NCBI GenBank assembly: GCA_026391455.1
Contig: JAPLEH010000010.1
Location: 124,001-188,000, forward strand
Reading direction: 5' to 3'
Origin: Bacteroidota bacterium
Lineage (GTDB): Bacteria; Bacteroidota; Bacteroidia; Chitinophagales; Chitinophagaceae
Length of the DNA stretch: 64,000 bases
Shown: one piece after another, positions 35,617 to 44,292 of the stretch
How the letters are laid out: each line of letters starts with the position of its first letter
How positions within the stretch are numbered: position 1 is the first letter of the stretch
Made by a program: the position numbers and the translations under genes
The notes under the pieces: generated by a model
The model's database searches: none
What the model saw: only the letters and a program-made list of their open reading frames with translations
Told to the model about the DNA's origin: nothing

Positions 35617-38277
35617 GTGAGACTACTGCCAATAATATTTGCCCTTTTCTTTTCTACTTGCCTTCGGGCACAGCAGTCTGAAGGATGTGTATTTCTCAAA
35701 GGTGATTTTGTTGAAATAGGTGTTGCTCCCAACGGAGCTTTTGGTACACCGGCCAATGCACCTGCCGGATACCACAGCCGACCCACTCCCATTCTCAGCG
35801 CCTTATACAATCCGGTAACGGGCACTTTCCAATCCCGCAACCAGGCACTTGGTTTTGTTGCTGACTTTGGAAAAGATGGTTGGGATAATGGCAACCCCAC
35901 TTTTTTCGGCGATTACTTTATGCCGGGTGCAGTACAGGAGGGTTTCAGCATACAGGTGAATGGGGTGAAAAGCAATGCCTGGTCCAATAATTACCAAACC
36001 GCAGGCGGAACCGGGTTCTCAGGCGGTTCACTGCTGGGTTCCAATACCGGTTTTATTTCCACGGCTGGTGAACAAAAGGCAGTTTGGGAAGGAAATATGT
36101 CCACCCTTTACCTGCGCCAAACCATTGCCCTGAAAACAACTAAATCTTATTTCACGGCCAATATCTTTTTGAAAAATACCGGTACCGATACATTGCGCAA
36201 GATCTATTATATGCGTACAGTGGATCCGGACAATGAAGTATCGGTCACCAACAGTTACACTACGCACAATAAGATCGCTTACCAGTTGCCCAACGCCTAC
36301 AACAAAACACTTGTCACTGCCAATGGCATGGTATATCCCACGCAATCTTATTTGGGATTGGGCACCAAAGATTGCCAGGCCCGTTGTTTCTATCATGGTT
36401 CGAGCCTTTTTGCGGACGCCAGCCTGGAAAGCATTTATGATGGCACATTTGGCTATGTATATGCTGATTCAGCTATTTCAGATGTGGCCATCGGGCTCGT
36501 GTTTAAGATCGGTGATCTGGCTCCCGGCGACAGTACCAGTTTTTCCTATGCCTATATTTTAAATGCCGCAGATCTGGATGAAGCATTTACTGAAACAGAG
36601 CCCGGCATTTTTTACAACGGCAATTATTATACATCCGGTAGTGTAATCGTGGCCCCCACCGGTACCGTTTTACCTCTCTCGATTGTAAATGGAAGCTATT
36701 ATAACTGGACCTGGTCGCCGGCAACTTTTTTAAATACGACCACCGGACCCAATGTAAATGCAACTGTAAGCACCGGTCCTGTATTGTATACCATGTCGGG
36801 GGTGGGTGCCGGTGTGGTGGCGAGCCGCTGTTCGAACCGTACGCTGAATATTACCATATCGCCCTATCCGGTAGTGCCGCCACCATCGGTATTTAGTTCG
36901 CAAACGTATTATTGTATCAACCAAACGCCCAGTGCATTGGCCGCCAGCGGGCCCGGTATTATCCGCTGGTATACTTCTGCCGTGGGAGGAATAGGTTCAT
37001 TCACAGCGCCCACTCCATCTACGGCTATACCCGGTACGTTTATCTGGTATGTTACGCAGGAGATCAGCGGTGTGGAGAGTGTTCGCATACCCGTGACCGT
37101 TATAGTAAAAGATCCGCCTGTCATTAATTTCCTACCGGCATCACCGGAAGTATGCCTGGGGGATAGTGTGCAACTGATCGCTGCCGGCTCACCCGCTGTA
37201 CATACCTGGTCGCCTTCTTCTACCCTCTCTGCCAGTGTGGGTGATACAGTAAAAGCTTCCCCGCCTTTTACATCAACGTATATGGTTACGGCTACCGATA
37301 GTGCCCGTTGTGCCATTACGAAACCCATTACTGTAGTCGTACGCCCAAAGCCTGTCTTTACCATTACACCGGATGCGGCTTCCATTTGCAAGGGAGATTC
37401 CATACGGCTCACGGCCGGAGGCGCCCCGCTCGTGTTTACCTGGGATCCTGCTCCCACTATCAATACATTGAATGGTCCCGTGGTGATTGTAAAGCCTATC
37501 ACCAATACATCTTATATCGTAACCGGAACGGATGCAAACGGATGTACAGATACCATGCAAAGCACCATCACCGTATTGCCATTACCACTACCTGACCTTG
37601 GCCCCGATAAAGGTATTTGCAGGGGCAACACAGTGGTATTATCTCCAGGAAACTATTCTTCGTACCTGTGGCAGGATGGATCTGTATTACCCACCTTCTC
37701 TACGGGCGCCATCGGTGAATATTGGGTGCTGGTAACGGATGCAGCCGGTTGCAAAGCAAAGGATACGATCAGATTGCCATCTATACTGGAGCTGCCCGCA
37801 CGGTTCTTACCCGGTGACATGTCATTTTGCAGGGGCAATCAACTGGTGATCAAAGCACCCGCCTATAGCCAATATCTTTGGAGCGATGGTACCACCACGC
37901 CCAAGATCACCATTACCAAATTTGGCACCTATACACTCACCGTTACCGACCAGTTCGGATGTGCCGGAAAAGATACGATCGTGGTATTCGATGCACGTTG
38001 CATTCCCTTTGCTGTGCCCACTGCATTTACCCCTGATCAGGATGGTAAAAATGATCTATTCCGTCCCATCATCACCCAGATCGTAAAGGGATATAAAATG
38101 AATATCTATAATCGTTGGGGACAATTGTTATACGAAACCAACAATTACCAGGCTGGATGGGATGGCCAGTTGAATGGCATCAAACAAGCTGCCGGTGTGT
38201 ATGTGTACCAGATCAGCTTTACCGATGCGGATGGGCAGCCGGTACAACTAAAGGGTACCTTTACATTAATACGATAA
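35617..38277 (+). CDS. Large surface protein with gliding-motility (T9SS type B) C-terminal domain
   Basis: 886 residues from a GTG at 35617, which gives a compact signal peptide (MRLLPIIFALFFSTCLRA|Q); a GTG at 35572 is the alternative. Residues about 20-345 are a beta-rich domain with MRTVDPDNEVS. At least four Ig/PKD-like modules follow at about 400-790, each with a C.GD or C.GN opening and a GTYTLTVTD or TSYIVTGTD strand. The last ~95 residues (AFTPDQDGKNDLFRP ... IYNRWGQLLYE ... GWDG ... GVYVYQI) are the CHU_C/gliding-motility C-terminal domain that marks type B T9SS cargo. A surface adhesin role is likely; ligands are unknown. Confidence 0.88.
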   Translation: MRLLPIIFALFFSTCLRAQQSEGCVFLKGDFVEIGVAPNGAFGTPANAPAGYHSRPTPILSALYNPVTGTFQSRNQALGFVADFGKDGWDNGNPTFFGDYFMPGAVQEGFSIQVNGVKSNAWSNNYQTAGGTGFSGGSLLGSNTGFISTAGEQKAVWEGNMSTLYLRQTIALKTTKSYFTANIFLKNTGTDTLRKIYYMRTVDPDNEVSVTNSYTTHNKIAYQLPNAYNKTLVTANGMVYPTQSYLGLGTKDCQARCFYHGSSLFADASLESIYDGTFGYVYADSAISDVAIGLVFKIGDLAPGDSTSFSYAYILNAADLDEAFTETEPGIFYNGNYYTSGSVIVAPTGTVLPLSIVNGSYYNWTWSPATFLNTTTGPNVNATVSTGPVLYTMSGVGAGVVASRCSNRTLNITISPYPVVPPPSVFSSQTYYCINQTPSALAASGPGIIRWYTSAVGGIGSFTAPTPSTAIPGTFIWYVTQEISGVESVRIPVTVIVKDPPVINFLPASPEVCLGDSVQLIAAGSPAVHTWSPSSTLSASVGDTVKASPPFTSTYMVTATDSARCAITKPITVVVRPKPVFTITPDAASICKGDSIRLTAGGAPLVFTWDPAPTINTLNGPVVIVKPITNTSYIVTGTDANGCTDTMQSTITVLPLPLPDLGPDKGICRGNTVVLSPGNYSSYLWQDGSVLPTFSTGAIGEYWVLVTDAAGCKAKDTIRLPSILELPARFLPGDMSFCRGNQLVIKAPAYSQYLWSDGTTTPKITITKFGTYTLTVTDQFGCAGKDTIVVFDARCIPFAVPTAFTPDQDGKNDLFRPIITQIVKGYKMNIYNRWGQLLYETNNYQAGWDGQLNGIKQAAGVYVYQISFTDADGQPVQLKGTFTLIR

Positions 38278-38287
38278 TATTGATTTG

Positions 38288-38497
38288 ATGAAAAGTATTT
38301 TACGCCGCATGCAGGCGCCTTCGCGAAAAGACCTTCGCTTGTTTATCAGTCTGCTGTTTACCTGTTCGGCGGTGCTATGGCTGATCTCAGAAACCCGTAC
38401 CCAATATTTTTACAGCGGTTTTCTAACGCTGAATACTATTACCGCATCATTATGGATATGGAGACAATATCAAAAAACCAACCCACGGAATAATTGA
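38288..38497 (+). CDS. Small membrane protein
   Basis: 69 residues from the ATG at 38288. Two hydrophobic segments, LRLFISLLFTCSAVLWLIS (about 17-35) and YFYSGFLTLNTITASLWIW (about 41-59), with basic residues at both ends, predict a two-helix membrane protein. It follows the surface protein gene by 10 bases, so it may be co-transcribed. It could be chance, but the composition is protein-like and the terminator follows immediately. Function unknown. Confidence 0.5.
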   Translation: MKSILRRMQAPSRKDLRLFISLLFTCSAVLWLISETRTQYFYSGFLTLNTITASLWIWRQYQKTNPRNN

Positions 38498-38500
38498 CAA

Positions 38501-38532
38501 AAAAAATGCCCCTTCGGGAGGAGCATTTTTTA
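38501..38532. terminator. Bidirectional terminator
   Basis: AAAAAATGCCCC pairs with GGAGCATTTTTT (one mismatch), so A-tract and T-tract serve both strands. It separates the convergent surface-protein and metF transcripts. Confidence 0.85.
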
Positions 38533-38554
38533 TATCTGATATCTGTAAGAATTT

Positions 38555-39505
38555 TTATAAATCCTTCACCACACTGGCTACTACATGGGGTTTTCCCAAT
38601 GTGTAGTAATGCAATACCGGCACACCATTTTTCTTCAGGTCTTTTGATTGCATGAGCAACCAGTCGCGGCCCACTTTTTCCACTTCTTCATCCGTCTTAC
38701 ATTTGAGTATCTCGTTGGAGAGATCGGTGGGCAGGTCAATATGAAAGGTTTTGGGAAGCACTGTCAGTTGTTTCTTACTGTAGAGCGGTTTTAGTCCCGG
38801 TATAATGGGTACATTGATACCGATACTTCTACAGGCATCTACAAAGGCATAATAGCGGGCGTTGTCAAAAAACATCTGGGTAATGATATAATCTGCACCT
38901 GCTTCCACTTTAGCTTTGAGGTATTGCAGATCGGTATCCATATTGGGTGCTTCAAAATGTTTTTCGGGATACCCGGCCACACCGATACAGAATTCGGTTT
39001 TATGCGTGCTTTTCAGGTCATCTTCGAGATAGATACCGGCGTTGAGGTTTACCACCTGCCTCAGCAGATCACTGGCGAAGCGGTGACCACCGGGTTCGGG
39101 TTCAAAGGCCGTTTCATTCTTGGCTGCATCACCGCGCAGTACCAGTACATTATCGATACCGAGATAACGGAGATTGATCAGGGCATCTTCTGTTTCGTTG
39201 ACACTAAACCCGCCGCAGATCAGGTGGGGTACTGTATCCACATTGTACTTGTTCATAATAGCCGCACAGATACTTTCCGTGCCGGGCCTTTTGCGTATCA
39301 CTACTTTTTCAAACGTACCGTCTGCCCGTTTTTTGAACACGTGTTCGCTGCGGTGATAGGTTACATTGATAAATGCTGGTTTGAACTCCATGAGGGGGTC
39401 CAGGTGCTTGTACAGGGCTTCTATGCCTTTGCCCTTGAGGGGAGGCAATACTTCGAAGGAAATAAGGGTGTCCTTTGCCTGTTTGATATGGTCGGTTACT
39501 TTCAT
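38555..39505 (-). CDS. metF: Methylenetetrahydrofolate reductase
   Basis: 316 residues, full-length MetF TIM barrel. Landmarks are FEVLPP (catalytic Glu near 18), NVTYHRSE, CGGFSVNETEDAL, VLRGDAAKNE (FAD/NADH site), GVAGYPEKH and QMFFDNARYY. It reduces 5,10-methylene-THF to 5-methyl-THF with FAD and supplies the methyl donor for methionine synthesis. The metE/metH gene is not in this window. It is divergent from lptB, 97 bases away, and convergent with the surface protein gene across a terminator. Confidence 0.96.
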   Translation of the reverse strand: MKVTDHIKQAKDTLISFEVLPPLKGKGIEALYKHLDPLMEFKPAFINVTYHRSEHVFKKRADGTFEKVVIRKRPGTESICAAIMNKYNVDTVPHLICGGFSVNETEDALINLRYLGIDNVLVLRGDAAKNETAFEPEPGGHRFASDLLRQVVNLNAGIYLEDDLKSTHKTEFCIGVAGYPEKHFEAPNMDTDLQYLKAKVEAGADYIITQMFFDNARYYAFVDACRSIGINVPIIPGLKPLYSKKQLTVLPKTFHIDLPTDLSNEILKCKTDEEVEKVGRDWLLMQSKDLKKNGVPVLHYYTLGKPHVVASVVKDL

Positions 39506-39602
39506 TGGGTGGCAAAGCTACTACAAAACAGGTATTGGAACGAAATCATAAAAATGGACCCGGGCAGGATAAGGAAGTGGCAATGCCTTAATTTTGCCCC
39601 GC

Positions 39603-40403
39603 ATGTCAGTTACCATACAAACCAAAGACCTGGTAAAGAAATACGGAAGCCGCACGGTGGTGAACCATGTTTCCTTCCATGTAAGCCAGGGTGAAATCGT
39701 AGGGTTGCTGGGTCCCAACGGAGCCGGCAAAACCACCTCTTTTTACCAGGTGGTAGGGCTGGTAAAGCCCGATCAAGGCCGGGTATTTCTGAACGACCTG
39801 GATATTACCAGCCTTCCGATGTATAAAAGGGCTCAGATGGGAATCGGTTACCTGCCGCAGGAAGCCTCCATATTCCGGAAGCTGAGTGTGGAGGATAATA
39901 TTTCTGCCGTACTGGAAATGACCAAATTGACACGTCAACAGCAGCGGGATAAACTCGAAGCCCTGCTGAATGAATTCCGGCTGCAGCATGTGCGCAAAAG
40001 CAATGGCGATGTATTGAGTGGAGGTGAAAGAAGAAGAACAGAGATCGCCAGGGCCTTATCAGTGGATCCCAAATTCATATTACTGGATGAACCCTTTGCG
40101 GGTATCGACCCCATTGCCGTGGAAGATATTCAATCGGTGGTGGCCAAGCTGAAATATAAAAATATCGGGATCCTCATTACCGATCACAACGTAACAGAAA
40201 CCCTATCCATCTGCGACCGCGCCTATCTGCTCATTGAAGGAAAAATATATAAGCATGGTACCGCCGAAGAACTGGCCAACGACGATGAAGTGAAACGCCT
40301 GTACCTGGGACGTAATTTTGAATTGAAACGTAAAGACTGGCTGCATGAGGAAGCGAGGGAAAACAGTTTAGCAAACCCAGACTCAGTACAGGCATTAAAA
40401 TAA
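39603..40403 (+). CDS. lptB: LPS export ABC transporter ATPase LptB
   Basis: 266 residues from the ATG at 39603. Walker A GPNGAGKT (about 36-43), Q-loop YLPQEASIF, signature LSGGERRR, Walker [14 protein letters not shown], and the switch histidine in LITDHNV. The high identity pattern in [19 protein letters not shown] is characteristic of LptB among ABC ATPases. LptB powers extraction of LPS from the inner membrane by LptFG. The C-terminus has a short extra tail ([18 protein letters not shown]). The lptF/G genes are not adjacent. A TA module starts 24 bases after its stop. Confidence 0.96.
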   Translation: MSVTIQTKDLVKKYGSRTVVNHVSFHVSQGEIVGLLGPNGAGKTTSFYQVVGLVKPDQGRVFLNDLDITSLPMYKRAQMGIGYLPQEASIFRKLSVEDNISAVLEMTKLTRQQQRDKLEALLNEFRLQHVRKSNGDVLSGGERRRTEIARALSVDPKFILLDEPFAGIDPIAVEDIQSVVAKLKYKNIGILITDHNVTETLSICDRAYLLIEGKIYKHGTAEELANDDEVKRLYLGRNFELKRKDWLHEEARENSLANPDSVQALK

Positions 40404-40427
40404 ACCATATTTTTTGTAACTTACAAT

Positions 40428-40673
40428 ATGGCAGTAAATGTTGAGGAAATAAAAAAAATGTCAGACCACGATAAACTGAAGTTAATTGATGAACTGCTAA
40501 AATCAATTGACGACGAAACCATTGAAGAGTATCTTAGTGAAGAAATGGACGAGACCAGTAACATTTTAAATGAACGTATTGCAAAATATGAATCCGGGAA
40601 TATGAAATTTTCCCCGCTGGAAGATGTAATAAGCAGGCTCCGGAAAAGGTCGGAAGATCGAAACAGGAAATAA
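40428..40673 (+). CDS. Antitoxin of a ParE/RelE-type toxin-antitoxin pair
   Basis: 81 residues, acidic and helical. The N-terminus EEIKKMSDHDKLKLIDELLKSI resembles putative addiction-module components (LSxxEKLxLIDxLLxSI) that accompany ParE-like toxins. The toxin gene follows after 7 bases. The C-terminal part (ISRLRKRSEDRNRK) is basic and may form the toxin-binding or DNA-contacting tail. It would repress its own promoter and neutralise the toxin. Family assignment rests on the gene pair and N-terminal pattern. Confidence 0.75.
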   Translation: MAVNVEEIKKMSDHDKLKLIDELLKSIDDETIEEYLSEEMDETSNILNERIAKYESGNMKFSPLEDVISRLRKRSEDRNRK

Positions 40674-40680
40674 AGACAGC

Positions 40681-40983
40681 ATGCACCCGGTTGAATTTGC
40701 AGCAGATGCTGAAACTGATGCAGAAGAAATTTGTGATTACCTGGAAAACCTGTCACCAAATCTAAGTTTAAGGTTTATTGACGATGTTCACACAGGAATT
40801 ATCTCGATTGCAAAAAGCCCTGGTAGTTTTCACTTATACCATAATCATAAAAAAATCAGGCGGTACAATCTTACCCGGTTTTCATACTCGATATATTATA
40901 CTGTATCAGGAAACCGCGTGCTGATCCTGGCAATATTACATTCAAAAAGATCAATCACTTTTATTAAACGCAGACTCATATAA
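40681..40983 (+). CDS. ParE/RelE-superfamily toxin
   Basis: 100 residues with the ParE layout: VEFAADAETDAEEICDYLE helices, SPNLSLRFIDDVHTGIISIAKSPGSF, then the beta-sheet RRYNLTRFSYSIYYTVSGNRVLILAILHSKRS. The C-terminal LAILHSKRSITFI strand is the family signature. ParE toxins poison DNA gyrase; RelE relatives cleave mRNA on the ribosome. Which applies cannot be told here, but the Arg/Tyr set of RelE ribonucleases is not evident. It follows the antitoxin by 7 bases and precedes a HAD gene by 3 bases. Confidence 0.82.
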   Translation: MHPVEFAADAETDAEEICDYLENLSPNLSLRFIDDVHTGIISIAKSPGSFHLYHNHKKIRRYNLTRFSYSIYYTVSGNRVLILAILHSKRSITFIKRRLI

Positions 40984-40986
40984 CCT

Positions 40987-41679
40987 ATGCCATTCAAAGT
41001 AATCGCCTTTGATGCCGACGACACCCTCTGGGTAAATGAACCTTATTTTCAGGAAACCGAACAAAAGTTTTGCGGGCTGCTCGAAGATTATGTACCCCAT
41101 CATACCGCTGCCCAGGAATTATTCAAAACAGAAATTCAAAACCTGGCCCTTTATGGCTATGGTGTAAAAGGTTTCATGCTCTCCATGGTGGAAACAGCCC
41201 TCCGTGTATCCAACAATACTGCCCCACTGAGCATTATTGAGAAAGCCATCAGTTATGGCAAAGACCTGCTGGAAAAACCCATCGAACTGCTGAATGGTAT
41301 AGAAGAAGCCCTGCACCTGCTCAAAAAAAATAATTACCGGCTGGTGGTGGCCACCAAAGGAGATCTGCTGGACCAGGAGCGTAAACTCAAAAAATCCGGG
41401 ATCGAACACTATTTTCATCATATAGAAATAATGAGTGATAAGCAGGAAGCTGATTACCGCTCGCTCATTAAACACCTGGACATAGCACCTGAAAACTTCC
41501 TGATGATCGGCAATTCACTCAAATCGGATGTAATGCCCGTACTGGCCATCGGGGCACACGCCGTGCATATACCCTATCATACCACCTGGGCACATGAAAA
41601 AGTGGAACATCCTATCGAACATCCGAACTTCCGGCAGTTTAATTCTGTAAAAGAATTGCTCCCTTCTTTACTTTCCTGA
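40987..41679 (+). CDS. HAD-family hydrolase
   Basis: 230 residues. HAD motif I is FDADDTLW (nucleophile Asp9, Asp11). A helical cap of type C1 follows. Motif II is VVATKGD (Thr), motif III the Lys in SDKQEADY, and motif IV MIGNSLKSDVMPVLAIG. This is a phosphoglycolate-phosphatase-like phosphohydrolase or haloacid dehalogenase-type enzyme acting on small phosphorylated metabolites; the substrate is unknown. The gene starts 3 bases after the ParE-like toxin stop, so the TA module and this gene may share a transcript, although it looks like a core gene next to lptB. Confidence 0.88.
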   Translation: MPFKVIAFDADDTLWVNEPYFQETEQKFCGLLEDYVPHHTAAQELFKTEIQNLALYGYGVKGFMLSMVETALRVSNNTAPLSIIEKAISYGKDLLEKPIELLNGIEEALHLLKKNNYRLVVATKGDLLDQERKLKKSGIEHYFHHIEIMSDKQEADYRSLIKHLDIAPENFLMIGNSLKSDVMPVLAIGAHAVHIPYHTTWAHEKVEHPIEHPNFRQFNSVKELLPSLLS

Positions 41680-41718
41680 TTTTTTCCGGTTATTTTGCTG
41701 TTCACCCGTAAACATGTT

Positions 41719-42711
41719 ATGGATTACCGACAGTTACCCAAAATAGAATTACACCTTCATCTGGACTGCAGCCTGAGCTACAAAGTGGTGCAGCAGTTGA
41801 ACCCGGCCATTTCTGAAGAAGAGTACCGGGAATCCTTCATTGCGCCAGCCAAATGCACCGATCTGGCGGATTATATATCCCGTGCGGTAAAAGGGTATGA
41901 ACTGATGCAAACCCGGGAGCAGCTCCGGTTGGTAACCCTCGATCTGTTTAATCAACTGAAGGCCGATCACGTGATCTATGCAGAGATACGATTTGCGCCC
42001 CTGCTTCATATTGCGGGGGGATTAACTCCGACCGAAGTGGTGGAGACCGTTAATGCAGCCACCACAGAAGGGATGGAACAGACAGGGATTCAGGCGGGTT
42101 TAATTCTTTGCACACTTCGTCACCATACAGAAGAGCAAAGTATGACTACCGTACAACTGGTGCAGGCATTTCAACACACCAACGTGGTGGGGTTTGATAT
42201 TGCCGGTGACGAAGCCGGTTACCCAATCGATAATCATATTCGTGCATTTGAATATGCAAAGGCCCATCATATTTCCTGTACCGCCCATGCCGGCGAAGCC
42301 CGCGGTGCAGCCAGTGTTTGGGAGACCCTTCGCCATTTTCATCCTTCCCGTATCGGGCATGGGGTGCGGAGTGCAGAAGACCCGGCCTTGCTGGAATTTT
42401 TGAAACAGGAAAACATCCATCTCGAAGTTTGCCCCACCAGCAATATTCAGGTCAATGTATTCGACATTATCGAGCATCATCCGGCAGACCGGATCTACAA
42501 AGCCGGTGTATCCATGAGCATCAACACAGATTGCCGTACTATCTCCAATGTAAATCTGAGCGGCGAATATCAGGTAATGGAACGTTATTTCAACTGGCAG
42601 AAAGAGCAATTTTTGCATTGCAACCTGGCAGCCATTGACCATTGTTTCATTCATGAAGCCATCAAAGAAACGCTCAGAGAAAAAATAAAGGCCGCTTACG
42701 AAACGATCTGA
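41719..42711 (+). CDS. Adenosine deaminase family protein
   Basis: 330 residues from the ATG at 41719; a TTG eight codons earlier is possible. Metal and catalytic motifs: HLHLD (residues 12-16), the HAGE tetrad in CTAHAGEARG, RIGHGVR, and SINTDCR supplying the last zinc ligand Asp. Classical enzymes have NTDDP; here the second residue of that pair is Cys, a variation also reported among bacterial family members. The enzyme probably deaminates adenosine, but other aminopurine-like substrates are possible. It follows the HAD gene by 39 bases. Confidence 0.85.
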   Translation: MDYRQLPKIELHLHLDCSLSYKVVQQLNPAISEEEYRESFIAPAKCTDLADYISRAVKGYELMQTREQLRLVTLDLFNQLKADHVIYAEIRFAPLLHIAGGLTPTEVVETVNAATTEGMEQTGIQAGLILCTLRHHTEEQSMTTVQLVQAFQHTNVVGFDIAGDEAGYPIDNHIRAFEYAKAHHISCTAHAGEARGAASVWETLRHFHPSRIGHGVRSAEDPALLEFLKQENIHLEVCPTSNIQVNVFDIIEHHPADRIYKAGVSMSINTDCRTISNVNLSGEYQVMERYFNWQKEQFLHCNLAAIDHCFIHEAIKETLREKIKAAYETI

Positions 42712-42773
42712 CCCTTTTTTGTTGCCTTCTGTTTTTCATTGCTGCAAAAATGCTATTTTCCCGGTTGTAACAC

Positions 42774-44279
42774 ATGAAACTCTTATCCCCTGCCATATCA
42801 TCTCTGGCCCGCATGCGGCTCTGGCGCATTGAAGCCTGGAAAAAGAACCCCCTGGATGCACAACGGGAAGTATTGCAGGACCTGGTCACTTCCGCCCAAT
42901 ACACTGAGTTTGGCCGTAAATACAATTTTTCCAACCTGTTTACCGTAAAGGATTTCAAACAGGCCGTACCCATTCATGAGTATGAGAACCTGAAGCCTTT
43001 CATCGAGCGGATCATGAACGGAGAGCAGAATATTTTGTGGAACACACCCGTTTACTGGTTTGCCAAAAGCAGCGGAACCACCAGCGATAAAAGCAAATTC
43101 ATTCCTATCAGTACCGAAAGCCTGGAAGAAGGTCATTTCAAAGCATCGAAAGATGTATTGTCCATGTACTACCAGTACAAGCCCGATTCGGAATTGCTTA
43201 CCGGTAAAGGATTGCTGATCGGCGGCAGCCATAGTATCAACCCGATGAATGCCGAAGCCCAATATGGCGACCTCAGTGCGGTACTGTTTCAAAATTCACC
43301 TTTCTGGGCCCACTGGCTTCGCACACCCGACCTGAGTATTGCACTGATGGATGAATGGGAAAGTAAAATTGAAAAAATTGCGGAAGCCACTATCAAAGAG
43401 AATGTAACCTCCGTATCCGGTGTACCCACCTGGACATTGGTACTCTTCAAACGCATTCTCGAAATAACCGGAAAGAAAACCATTGGTGAAGTATGGCCCT
43501 CCCTTGAATTATACATGCACGGCGGCGTTTCCTTTACGCCTTACCGGGAACAGTTTCACCAGATCATCGGGCGCGATATCAATTACCTGGAAATGTACAA
43601 TGCCAGTGAAGGGTTCTTTGCTGCACAGGAAAGACCGGGCGACGATGGTATGTTGCTCTTTTCTGATCATGGTATCTTTTACGAATTCATGCCCGTAAGT
43701 GAATATGGTAAAAAGGAGCCCCGTACCGTGGGACTGGGCGAAGTAGAGCTCGATAAAAACTATGCTCCGGTGATCAGTACCAATGGCGGACTCTGGCGCT
43801 ACCTGCCCGGAGATACGATCAAGTTCACCTGCCTGCGCCCCTACCGCGTCAAAGTATCCGGCAGACTTAAACACTTTATGAATGCATTTGGCGAAGAAGT
43901 GATTGTAGACAATACGGATAAAGCCATTGCCACGGCCTGCGAAAAAACAGGCGCGATTGTAAATGATTATACAGCTGCACCGATCTATTTCAGTGAAAAG
44001 GCCAACGGCGCACATGAATGGCTGATCGAATTTGAAAAAGAACCTGCCAATGCACAGCAATTCGTGGAAGAACTGGATCAGGCGTTGAAAAGCATCAACA
44101 GCGACTACGAGGCCAAGCGCCATAAAAATATTGCACTGGGTTTGCCAGTGATGCATATGCTGAGAAAAGGACAATTCAATGAGTGGCTCCGGAGCAAAGG
44201 AAAATTGGGCGGACAACATAAAGTACCGCGACTGAGCAATGAGCGGAAATTTCTCGAAGAGATCCTCACCTACCAATAA
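42774..44279 (+). CDS. GH3 auxin-responsive promoter-family (acyl-adenylating) protein
   Basis: 501 residues, the length of bacterial GH3-family proteins. The ANL-superfamily ATP site appears as WFAKSSGTTSDKSKFIP (about 95-111, an SSGTT P-loop-like motif), with later YNASEGFFA and the C-terminal region PYRVKVSGRLKHFMNAFGEEV. Plant GH3 enzymes conjugate amino acids to jasmonate or auxin; bacterial homologues may form other acyl-amide products. No pathway neighbours fix a substrate. It lies 62 bases after the adenosine deaminase gene and 13 before the next gene on the same strand. Confidence 0.85.
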   Translation: MKLLSPAISSLARMRLWRIEAWKKNPLDAQREVLQDLVTSAQYTEFGRKYNFSNLFTVKDFKQAVPIHEYENLKPFIERIMNGEQNILWNTPVYWFAKSSGTTSDKSKFIPISTESLEEGHFKASKDVLSMYYQYKPDSELLTGKGLLIGGSHSINPMNAEAQYGDLSAVLFQNSPFWAHWLRTPDLSIALMDEWESKIEKIAEATIKENVTSVSGVPTWTLVLFKRILEITGKKTIGEVWPSLELYMHGGVSFTPYREQFHQIIGRDINYLEMYNASEGFFAAQERPGDDGMLLFSDHGIFYEFMPVSEYGKKEPRTVGLGEVELDKNYAPVISTNGGLWRYLPGDTIKFTCLRPYRVKVSGRLKHFMNAFGEEVIVDNTDKAIATACEKTGAIVNDYTAAPIYFSEKANGAHEWLIEFEKEPANAQQFVEELDQALKSINSDYEAKRHKNIALGLPVMHMLRKGQFNEWLRSKGKLGGQHKVPRLSNERKFLEEILTYQ

Positions 44280-44292
44280 GTCTTTCGCCTTT

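Noticed and set aside
38924-39694. A 256-codon plus-strand frame opposite metF
   Set aside because: It is the antisense of MetF, which is unmistakable, and it runs into the lptB start region.
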